Assembly: GCA_023423015.1 (NCBI GenBank)
Contig: JAFAGE010000298.1
Coordinates: 1 to 31,126, forward strand
Length of the DNA stretch: 31,126 nucleotides
From: Bacteroidota bacterium
Lineage (GTDB): Bacteria > Bacteroidota > Bacteroidia > Chitinophagales > Chitinophagaceae
Direction: 5' to 3'
Position 1 is the stretch's first letter, and each line of letters starts with the position of its first letter. The position numbers and the translations under genes were made by a program. Of the stretch, positions 24,285 to 31,126 are shown in pieces. The notes below the pieces were generated by a model. That model saw only the letters and a list, made by a program, of their open reading frames with translations. It was not told the origin of the DNA and did not search any database.

Positions 24285-26219
24285 ATGCGTCTTACCTTAC
24301 TTGCGGCGCTACTGCTGCCGTTGATCGTCTTCAGCCAGAAGAAAGAATCCCTGCCGGCTTTCGGCAAAATAGACAAACAGGAACTTATTTCCAATTCGTG
24401 CGAATTCGACAAAGATGCCGGTGCAATGGTGCTCTTTGAAAATGCGCGTCGCAAATTCGACTTCTATGGCGACCGGCCAAATTCAGAACTCCGCCGTCAC
24501 GTTCGAATGAAAATCCTCTCCGACAAAGGTCGTGATTATGCAGACATTCACGTCTTTTATAATCATGCCAACCACGAGAGTATCGTCGACATTGACGCCC
24601 AGGCGTACAACTTAGACGAAGCCGGAAACATCGTGGTGACGAAAGTGGAAAAATCCTCCGTGTATTATAAGAAAATTAACAACCGCGTATCGGAAGTCGT
24701 GTTCACATTTCCGAACATTAAAGCGGGTACCGTGGTAGAATATCGCTATTTACATCGGGGTTTTTACCGGAAAGACTGGATGTTACAGAAAGCCATTCCG
24801 GTGAAATACACGCGCTACGAAGTTGATTTCCCGGTTATGTTCGAGGTGCACACCATGCCTCATTGCGTGCTTCCGTTTTCATCTGTCGATCAATCTACAT
24901 CCCTCCGCACGGTGAAGGTGTTTTCAATGGAAAACATTCCGGGACTTCGCGATGAGTCGTATATGACCTCAGACGACGATTACCTGCAACGCGTAGAATC
25001 GTGGGTGACGGCATATTATGTTGGCGGCCGCAGATATCCTCTTACTAAAACATGGCCGGAAATCGCAAAACTTTTGCTCGACGATGAAGACCTTGGATTA
25101 CAACTGAAGAAAAATATTTCCAGGACCCAGGATCTCGACCTGATGTTGCAGGGTGTTCAGGATCCTTTCAGACGCATGTCGATCATACACAAATATGTGG
25201 CAAAGAATATGACATGGGATGGTATAGATAATTTCTGGGCAGCCAGCGGCGTAAAAACAGCATGGAAGGATAAGGTCGGTACTTCCGGAGAAATAAACCT
25301 GATTCTTATTAATCTGCTGCGCGACGCCGGCCTTGATGCCAGGCCCGTAATGGTAAGTACGCGCGAGAATGGAAGGATCACCACGTTTTATCCCGATGCA
25401 TCGCAGTTTAATAAAGTGCTTGCCTACGTAACAATTGGTGATAAAAAATACGTGCTCGATGGAACAGATAAACTCACGCCATCGCACATTATTCCCTACG
25501 ACGTGATGTATTCGGAGGGATTGCTGCTCGACGAGAAAAACCCAAACAAATTTGAATGGGTGGAATTGTGGGATGGATTACGATTGGAGAAAAATACAGT
25601 GTTCTACCAGGCAAAGATAGATGCAGAAGGTAAGATTGCAGGACACGCTACAGTAAGCAGCGCTGATTATGCACGTTTAAAACGCATCAAAGCACTTTCT
25701 GATCAGAAGAAATATATAGAACTTTTTCTTCAGCCTGAAAAATTCAGTTTACAGGTAGACAGCTTCAAGGTTAAGAATCAGGATGCGGATACACTCCCGC
25801 TTGTGCAGGATTTTGATTTTACCGGGGCACTGAATTCATCGGGTGAATACAGCTTCATCAATCTGAATATGTTTTCGGGCATGGCAAATAACCCGTTTAT
25901 CGCCGATACCCGCTTTTCCGACGTATTCTTCGGTACGAACCAAAGTCACACCATTGTAAGCAGTGTCCGTATCCCTGAGGGTTACACGTTCGAGGAAGTT
26001 CCGAAAAATATGCGCATGGTACTGGAAGATCAAAGCCTTGTTGTTACCCGGATGATGCAGGTAACCGGTACAATGCTGAACGCAAAAATCAGCATAGAAT
26101 TTAAAAAACCATTCTATGCTCCCGACGAATACGACGATCTGAAGGAATTCTATAAAAAGATGTATTCGATGCTCGACGAGCAGATTGTTTTCAAGAAAAA
26201 TTCCGTAGCAAGCAACTGA
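24285..26219 (+). CDS. DUF3857/transglutaminase-like secreted protein, catalytic residues lost
   Basis: Secreted protein with a signal peptide (MRLTLLAALLLPLIVFSQ), an N-terminal DUF3857 beta domain (about residues 50-240, including VVEYRYLHRGFYRKDW), a transglutaminase-like core (about 290-400) and a C-terminal beta region. In the core the Cys position reads GTSGEIN (Ser334) and the His position reads FNKVLAYV (Lys377), while the Asp is kept (LDGTD, D392). It is therefore probably a binding protein rather than a peptidase or transglutaminase. The downstream paralogue keeps Cys and His. It is 644 residues long, with its ATG 16 bases or so after a presumed transcription start, and 17 bases separate it from the next gene. 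Specific function is unknown. Confidence 0.87.
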   Translation: MRLTLLAALLLPLIVFSQKKESLPAFGKIDKQELISNSCEFDKDAGAMVLFENARRKFDFYGDRPNSELRRHVRMKILSDKGRDYADIHVFYNHANHESIVDIDAQAYNLDEAGNIVVTKVEKSSVYYKKINNRVSEVVFTFPNIKAGTVVEYRYLHRGFYRKDWMLQKAIPVKYTRYEVDFPVMFEVHTMPHCVLPFSSVDQSTSLRTVKVFSMENIPGLRDESYMTSDDDYLQRVESWVTAYYVGGRRYPLTKTWPEIAKLLLDDEDLGLQLKKNISRTQDLDLMLQGVQDPFRRMSIIHKYVAKNMTWDGIDNFWAASGVKTAWKDKVGTSGEINLILINLLRDAGLDARPVMVSTRENGRITTFYPDASQFNKVLAYVTIGDKKYVLDGTDKLTPSHIIPYDVMYSEGLLLDEKNPNKFEWVELWDGLRLEKNTVFYQAKIDAEGKIAGHATVSSADYARLKRIKALSDQKKYIELFLQPEKFSLQVDSFKVKNQDADTLPLVQDFDFTGALNSSGEYSFINLNMFSGMANNPFIADTRFSDVFFGTNQSHTIVSSVRIPEGYTFEEVPKNMRMVLEDQSLVVTRMMQVTGTMLNAKISIEFKKPFYAPDEYDDLKEFYKKMYSMLDEQIVFKKNSVASN

Positions 26220-26236
26220 CCTTAATCCAAATAAAC

Positions 26237-28120
26237 ATGAAGAAGCTTTTCTCATCTATGCTGGTATGCATCGCGGCTGCATTGCAGGCTACTTCGCAGA
26301 TCGCTTACGACGCAGCTTCTATCCCGGCAACTTTACAGGAAAATGCAGACGTAGTTAAACGTTTTGAAGAGATAAAATTCGAGGTGAAAGATGTTGACCG
26401 TGCAATTTACCGTGTACATCGTGTTTACACAGTGCTCAATGAAAAAGCTGCTTCCAGGTTCAGTTTTGTTGAACACACCACGAAGTTCAAACGTATCGAG
26501 GATTTCGATATCAAATGTTACGATGGAAATGGCAGAGTAGTTGACAAGTATCGAAAAAAAGATCTGCACAAACAGGCTGTTTTCAGTGGCCTGGTATCTG
26601 ATGGCTTTGTACATTTTATAAACCCCCGGCCAACCAGATATCCCGCTACAATAGAATACGAATATGAAATAGAATATACGGGCACCGCCTGGTACCCGGA
26701 GTACGAAATGCAGGAGCCCGGAGAAAGCATCCAGTACAGCACTTTTATTGCCACAGCCCCGCCTGATTTGGATCTTAGGTTCAAGGCACGCCACACGAAT
26801 ATAAAACCGGAAGTGTCTTTGAACGGAAAAGTAAAGATGTACAAATGGACCGTACAAAATCAATCGGCAACTCCCGACGAAGAAAACGAGGCATCTGCTA
26901 ATGGCGAATCACCCGGCATTGTACTCGCTCCAAACAAATTCAGGCTGTACAACACCTACGGCGATATGAGTTCGTGGAAGTCATTCGGCGTCTGGGGCTA
27001 TCAGCTCCTTGAGGGAAGAGATCAGCTACCGGCTGAAAGATTAGCTTTTTTCTCTGACCTGGTTAAAGATGCAAAAACCGACCAGGAAAAAGTTGCCATC
27101 ATCTACGATTACCTGCAGAAAAACTTCAGATATGTAGCCATAACCCTCGGTCTTGGGGGGTGGCAACCCTTTCCCGCCAGGTTTACCGACGAGAAAAAAT
27201 ATGGCGATTGTAAAGGATTAAGTTTTTATGTGAGCTCAATTCTGAAACACCTCAATATTAAAAGCTATTGCGCGCTCATTTATCGCGACTACGTTTCGGA
27301 AGAAATTGATCCGGATTTTCCCCAGAATACATTCAATCACGTGATCCTTTGTGTACCTATAAACAAAGACACCATCTGGCTTGAATGTACCAGCAACACC
27401 TTGCGATTTGCAACCCTTGATGCAACTACTGCGGGAAGGAAAGCGTTGTTGCTGACGGAACAGGGAGGCGTGCTCGTATCTACCCCCAACACAAGCAGCG
27501 CAAACAATGTTGTATCTACCACAACACAGGTGTGGCTGCAGGCCGACGGTTCAGGAAAGTCCAGCTCTTTCATATCTACACGAGGTGAATGGAGCGAGAT
27601 TGCTCATGAAATCGGTCAGTCGAACAAAGACGAGCAGAAAAGCGCACTCGTCCGTTTTCTTGGATTTAAACAACCGGATGAATTTTCTGTGGCTCAGAAT
27701 AAACACGCCGGGCAGATGGGTGTGGAGATGACGATCGAGAAAATACCGCAGTTCACCGCAGGAACCAAGATGTTCCTTAACCAGCATCTAAATCTGAAGA
27801 CGAGAAAACTGCCCTCGGCAAAAAACAGGAAAACGGACTTTTATTTCAGTTTTCCATTCACGCAAACGGATACTACTGTTTATCATCTTCCCGATGGATA
27901 TTATCCTGAAGTACTGCCCAAAGCAACGTCGTCGAAGTGTGATTATGGAGAATATGAAATCAATGTAATCTACGATGCGGAAAAAAAGCAGGTGATCAGT
28001 GTTTCCAGGTTGCAACTGAATCAACACAGAATCCCTGCTGCCAAATATGAACAGGTAAAAACATTCTTCGACAAGCTTGCAACAGACCAATCGCAAAAAC
28101 TGGTGGTAAAAACGGATTAG
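26237..28120 (+). CDS. DUF3857/transglutaminase-like secreted protein, intact active site
   Basis: Paralogue of the preceding gene, 627 residues with a signal peptide (MKKLFSSMLVCIAAALQATSQ). The DUF3857 domain occupies about residues 50-240 (YEYEIEYTGTAWYPEYEMQ) and the transglutaminase-like core about 270-400. Here the predicted catalytic residues are present: C325 (YGDCKGL) and H368 (FNHVILCV), with E383 (WLECTS) where the third residue is usually Asp. It may act as a papain-like hydrolase or cross-linking enzyme in the periplasm or at the cell surface; no substrate is known for the family. It lies 17 bases after its paralogue, so the two are probably co-transcribed and may form a heteromer. 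Its TAG stop overlaps the stop of the convergent UbiD gene. Confidence 0.87.
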   Translation: MKKLFSSMLVCIAAALQATSQIAYDAASIPATLQENADVVKRFEEIKFEVKDVDRAIYRVHRVYTVLNEKAASRFSFVEHTTKFKRIEDFDIKCYDGNGRVVDKYRKKDLHKQAVFSGLVSDGFVHFINPRPTRYPATIEYEYEIEYTGTAWYPEYEMQEPGESIQYSTFIATAPPDLDLRFKARHTNIKPEVSLNGKVKMYKWTVQNQSATPDEENEASANGESPGIVLAPNKFRLYNTYGDMSSWKSFGVWGYQLLEGRDQLPAERLAFFSDLVKDAKTDQEKVAIIYDYLQKNFRYVAITLGLGGWQPFPARFTDEKKYGDCKGLSFYVSSILKHLNIKSYCALIYRDYVSEEIDPDFPQNTFNHVILCVPINKDTIWLECTSNTLRFATLDATTAGRKALLLTEQGGVLVSTPNTSSANNVVSTTTQVWLQADGSGKSSSFISTRGEWSEIAHEIGQSNKDEQKSALVRFLGFKQPDEFSVAQNKHAGQMGVEMTIEKIPQFTAGTKMFLNQHLNLKTRKLPSAKNRKTDFYFSFPFTQTDTTVYHLPDGYYPEVLPKATSSKCDYGEYEINVIYDAEKKQVISVSRLQLNQHRIPAAKYEQVKTFFDKLATDQSQKLVVKTD

Positions 28121-30057
28121 GCGTTTACAACGGCCTCTTCACCATACAGCTGATCCCGGAATTTCAACGATGGTGATGGAATAAATTCGCCTATCCCAAG
28201 GCTGCTCCATTTTTTGTCAACCGACTCAATTGTTTCCCGTGCAGCAACGATAATGTTCGGCCAGTCGCGCTGAAAATTGTCGAACTCCTTTGTTTTAATC
28301 GTTCCGTCAAAACCCATACAGGCGAACAGAAGAGATTCGTCGGTAAACGAAGGCCGCTGTGCCAGTATCGAATCGCGCTTCGGATCCACGTTGTTACAAA
28401 ACCGCCATAAAGCCACCGGAAGGTCGTTTGCATCAACGGTGTGTTCAACATACAAAATGATCTTTACACCTTCCATTGATTGTTCATTGCACAACTGCTC
28501 ATGCAGTTGTCGTACATGGCCCTTGCGGTTTTTTTCAACGCTGACAATCACACAGGGAATCTCCATCTGAAGGAGGCTGTAATTGAATGCAGTTATTTCA
28601 GGAAATTTCTTCATGATATCTTCTGCATGGGGACGAGCGTCGGTTTTCACATACAATGTATCGTTCTGCTCTTCTTCAAATTTCCATGTGCCGTCAATGC
28701 ACATCTTTCCTCCAAAGCCCAGTTTGCTGCAACTGTGATCAAGCACGTCCATCGGACCCTGCGAAAAGTAGATATCCGTTGCAGGATTCAGATTTTTGAA
28801 TACATCCTTCGCCAGGATTTCATAATCCGACAAACGGTAATTTTGCTGTTTGTCATATGGATGACCCGTCAGAACAAGGATCTTGTTAAACATCATCTGT
28901 CCCGCTCCCCACATCGCATTCATCACTTTCTGTCCCTGTCCTGCATATTCCTTATTGATCTTTGTGATCACAAGGTTGTGAAACACGCCTTCTACCGGCA
29001 TCTCCATATCTACTATTTCCGGCACCATGGTCATTTTAATCGGAGCAAGAAAAATTCTTTCCGTTGCTTTACCGAGCCATGCGTCTTCCTGTGGAGGAAT
29101 TCCAACAATAGTTGCAGGATACACCGGGTTTCTGCGATGCGTTATAGCAGTGATGTGAAAACGGGGATACCAGTCCGGCAACGAATAATACCCGGTGTGA
29201 TCACCAAAAGGACCCTCCCAGATCATTTCATCGTCGGGATCTACATATCCTTCAATAATAATATCAGCATCATCGGGAACTTCAATTTCAGGCTGCGTGA
29301 GACATTTCACCAGTTCTACTTTCTTTTTTCGAAGAAATCCTGCAAGCATGTATTCGTCCACGTTCTCGGGAAGCGGCGCGGTTGCGGAGTATGCATATAC
29401 AGGGTCTCCGCCAAGCGCTACTGCTACGGGCATTCTTTTCCCTAGCTTTTTGTATTCGTTGAAGTGTTTTGCACTCACCTTGTGTTTGTGCCAGTGCATC
29501 CCGGTGAGGGTGGGCCCGAATACCTGCATGCGGTACATGCCTACGTTCCGGGTGCGCGTCTGAGGATCGCGGGTGTGTATGATCGGCAGGGTAACAAATG
29601 GTCCTCCATCTTTTGGCCAGCAGGTGATCACCGGTAGCTTTGTGATTTCGGGTTCGCTCATCACAACTTCCTGGCAGGCTCCCCTACCGCTTTTTGATTT
29701 GGGCATCCATGAAGCAAACTGCCCAAGCTTCGGCAATAGTTTCAGTTTGTCGATAATTCCTTCTTTGGGCGACGACAGAAGGTGAAATAGATTTTCGATC
29801 TCCTTCGCGGTGTCATCAAGGTGCTGCACCCCCAACGCGAGGCACATTCTTCTTTCGCTGCCATAAGCATTCATCAGCACGGGAAAATCGTAGCCCGTGT
29901 TTTCAAACAAAAGCGCTTTACCACCTCCGGGTGTTTTGCTGATTCTGTCTGTTATCTCTGCTATCTCGAGTTTTGGATCAACGTAAGCCTGTATGCGAAC
30001 TAACTCTCCGGCCTTTTCGAGTGTATCAATAAAATGTTGCTGATTGCGGTACGCCAT
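28117..30057 (-). CDS. UbiD-family decarboxylase, probably menaquinone biosynthesis
   Basis: Prenylated-FMN-dependent (UbiD) decarboxylase, cytoplasmic. At 646 residues it is longer than E. coli UbiD (about 500), as is common in Bacteroidota. Conserved blocks are the cofactor/metal-binding RNVGMYRMQVFG (N171), HKHK, EGPFGDHTGYY (E281, D286, H287) and a C-terminal VALWRFCNNVDPKRD. Since Bacteroidota use menaquinone, a role in removing the carboxyl group of a naphthoate precursor (MqnL-like, futalosine route) is likely but not shown; aromatic acid decarboxylation is the alternative. I start it at ATG 30057 (MAYRNQQHF). The frame stays open 15 codons further upstream but would run into the 3' end of the barrel gene. 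The flavin prenyltransferase UbiX was not seen here. Confidence 0.9.
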   Translation of the reverse strand: MAYRNQQHFIDTLEKAGELVRIQAYVDPKLEIAEITDRISKTPGGGKALLFENTGYDFPVLMNAYGSERRMCLALGVQHLDDTAKEIENLFHLLSSPKEGIIDKLKLLPKLGQFASWMPKSKSGRGACQEVVMSEPEITKLPVITCWPKDGGPFVTLPIIHTRDPQTRTRNVGMYRMQVFGPTLTGMHWHKHKVSAKHFNEYKKLGKRMPVAVALGGDPVYAYSATAPLPENVDEYMLAGFLRKKKVELVKCLTQPEIEVPDDADIIIEGYVDPDDEMIWEGPFGDHTGYYSLPDWYPRFHITAITHRRNPVYPATIVGIPPQEDAWLGKATERIFLAPIKMTMVPEIVDMEMPVEGVFHNLVITKINKEYAGQGQKVMNAMWGAGQMMFNKILVLTGHPYDKQQNYRLSDYEILAKDVFKNLNPATDIYFSQGPMDVLDHSCSKLGFGGKMCIDGTWKFEEEQNDTLYVKTDARPHAEDIMKKFPEITAFNYSLLQMEIPCVIVSVEKNRKGHVRQLHEQLCNEQSMEGVKIILYVEHTVDANDLPVALWRFCNNVDPKRDSILAQRPSFTDESLLFACMGFDGTIKTKEFDNFQRDWPNIIVAARETIESVDKKWSSLGIGEFIPSPSLKFRDQLYGEEAVVNA

Positions 30058-30080
30058 AATAGACCGCAAAATTACTCCCT

Positions 30081-30935
30081 TTACAGTACAGTTGCGGGAC
30101 AATCCATACTGCCTCTGCGAACACGTGCACCAAGGATCTTACCATCCGTATTGGTGATGCCTATAGACAACGTTAGTCCGGAGAAGTAATACCAGTCTTT
30201 GTATCTCGACCCCCCGCGTACGGTGTTTGCAATAGGATAAGGCTCACCCGGTTTGATTTCATTGCCGCGAAAAGCCATTGAAACCGCGCGTTCACCCTTA
30301 TTGGCAAGCAGTTGCTCGCGATCTACATAGGTGGTGCTGACGTCGTCGAGGTAATCCGTAAACGTTTTCCGGATTCCGATTTCATATCCCAGGTGAACAT
30401 TGTCTGTTACCCGCATCCTTATACCGGCACCAAAAGGAACACTTAGGGTAAGGATGCGATACATATTTCGCCCCCGAACAAAGCCTTGCCCTTCTGTACT
30501 CAGGTTGCGTAATGCTACCACCCGTCCATCGCGATCAACGGCTTTAGGATTGAACCGGAAAAATGCGCCGCCGGCAAATACAAATGGCGTAATAGTATAA
30601 CTATTCAGATCGAAGAATGAATAATCTGCAACAAGTGCTGCTTCCCATATGTTCGAATGAAAACTAAGATTGCGGTCGCGATTCATCGGCCGGCTGCTGA
30701 ATCGGTCGGCTCCCGATACTTTGCCTTTGCGTAGCGTGCCCTGGATCTGCAGTTTAGGCATAAGCTGGTAACTCAATCCGGCGCCAAATGCAAAATGCGA
30801 TTGGTCGAAAGTGAACTTTTTTTCCTGGAGGTCTCCGGAATAATTAGAAAAGCCACCAGCCAGAATGAGGTTCATTTTTCTTTGGCCGAAAACCACGCAT
30901 GGCACCAATAACAGCAACAACAGGTTCCACTTCAT
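30081..30935 (-). CDS. DUF6089-like outer-membrane beta-barrel protein
   Basis: Predicted outer-membrane barrel of unknown function, 284 residues from the ATG at 30935. The signal peptide MKWNLLLLLLVPCVVFGQ is followed by alternating amphipathic strands (for example AGGFSNYSGDLQ, FAFGAGLSYQL, AALVADYSFFDL). Two DUF6089-style signatures are present: RKTFTDYLDDVSTTYVD and the closing strand YKDWYYFSGLTLSIGI. The frame is open 40 codons upstream, but those residues look non-coding and precede the signal peptide. It lies 23 bases upstream of the UbiD-family gene on the same strand, so the two may share a transcript although no functional link is known. I found no convincing -7 octamer in the 190 bases in front of it. 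Confidence 0.85.
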   Translation of the reverse strand: MKWNLLLLLLVPCVVFGQRKMNLILAGGFSNYSGDLQEKKFTFDQSHFAFGAGLSYQLMPKLQIQGTLRKGKVSGADRFSSRPMNRDRNLSFHSNIWEAALVADYSFFDLNSYTITPFVFAGGAFFRFNPKAVDRDGRVVALRNLSTEGQGFVRGRNMYRILTLSVPFGAGIRMRVTDNVHLGYEIGIRKTFTDYLDDVSTTYVDREQLLANKGERAVSMAFRGNEIKPGEPYPIANTVRGGSRYKDWYYFSGLTLSIGITNTDGKILGARVRRGSMDCPATVL

Positions 30936-31066
30936 AAATAACAACTTTTTACTGCACGGGATTAGCTGGTCGCCAGAGGATTGGATCGGAAAGATGAAGA
31001 ATTTTCTGCATAGCAATATAGTGCTATCGTAAGTCGAAAAAAATAGTTCATGCACGTTTTTTATAG

Positions 31067-31074
31067 TAGATTTG
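31067..31074 (+). promoter_or_regulatory. -7 octamer at the right edge, reading out of the window
   Basis: TAGATTTG is a perfect TAnnTTTG match on the plus strand, divergent from the barrel gene. An ATG at 31113 (frame starting M-Q-K-E) follows at a distance of 38 bases, so a plus-strand gene probably begins here and continues beyond the window. The -33 box is not recognisable. Confidence 0.3.
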
Positions 31075-31126
31075 CAGCCCTTTAAACACGGTCCGTTGAT
31101 GATTCAGCGGCTATGCAAAAAGAGGA

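Noticed and set aside
28480..29445. Long plus-strand frame of 321 codons inside the UbiD-family gene
   Set aside because: It is the reverse complement of conserved UbiD blocks, is rich in F, H, I and C without domain character, and has no promoter or partner.
30058..30102. Upstream extension of the UbiD-family frame by 15 codons
   Set aside because: It would overlap the 3' end of the barrel gene by 22 bases, and the family starts at MAYRNQQHF-like sequence, so ATG 30057 was chosen.
30936..31055. 40-codon upstream extension of the barrel gene
   Set aside because: The signal peptide begins at the ATG at 30935; residues before it have no signal or domain character.
31091..31126. Stretch GGTCCGTTGATGATTC resembling the 5' end of a tRNA-Glu
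   Set aside because: The following bases do not form a D-arm and there is no anticodon or T-arm before the window ends.

Overview
The window looks like chromosomal DNA of a Bacteroidota bacterium, most likely from the Chitinophagales/Chitinophagaceae. The evidence is a set of family signatures: a DUF6089-type outer-membrane barrel, tandem DUF3857/transglutaminase-like secreted proteins, a TonB-C domain with the PGG motif typical of this phylum, and a plant-DPE2-like 4-alpha-glucanotransferase. Many lipoprotein signal peptides and several copies of the Bacteroidota -7 promoter element (TAnnTTTG) lie shortly before start codons. Lineage is an inference from these signatures; there is no rRNA gene. 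I saw no tRNA, CRISPR array, insertion sequence, integrase or phage gene. Coding density is very high and no gene-free stretch exceeds 300 bases.

Layout, left to right. (1) 1-769, minus: the N-terminal two thirds of serA, cut by the window edge, divergent from a lipoprotein serine hydrolase (856-2100, plus). (2) 2125-6847, minus: a lipoprotein esterase, then a dipeptide epimerase and a DPE2-type MalQ whose genes overlap by 4 bases. (3) 6897-7052, plus: a 51-residue membrane protein. (4) 7073-9516, minus: an L,D-transpeptidase fused to a TonB C-terminal domain, then 4-hydroxyphenylpyruvate dioxygenase (tyrosine catabolism). (5) 9575-10708, plus: purK, divergent from hppD. (6) 10768-16288, plus: a complete RND efflux operon (lipoprotein adaptor, inner-membrane pump, TolC-like channel). 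(7) 16346-23201, plus: six genes with every junction overlapping: FHS sugar permease, NagA, an SDR-like protein, a DHDPS/NAL-family aldolase, an M20 amidohydrolase and ApbE. (8) 23250-24197, minus: a TraB/GumN-family lipoprotein, divergent from two consecutive DUF3857/transglutaminase-like genes (24285-28120, plus). (9) 28117-30935, minus: a UbiD-family decarboxylase and a DUF6089 barrel.

The most promising candidate for an undescribed system is the six-gene overlapping operon at 16346-23201. It joins amino-sugar import and deacetylation to an oxidoreductase-like protein lacking the usual catalytic lysine, a Schiff-base aldolase, a deacylase and a flavin transferase. No kinase and no NagB deaminase is present, so it does not match the textbook GlcNAc or sialic acid route. 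Other points worth checking are a dispersed heptamer repeat (CTCACCT) at two convergent gene junctions, where it supplies the stop codon of the minus-strand gene both times. There is also a DUF3857 pair in which one member has lost the transglutaminase catalytic residues and the other keeps them, and the L,D-transpeptidase/TonB-C fusion.
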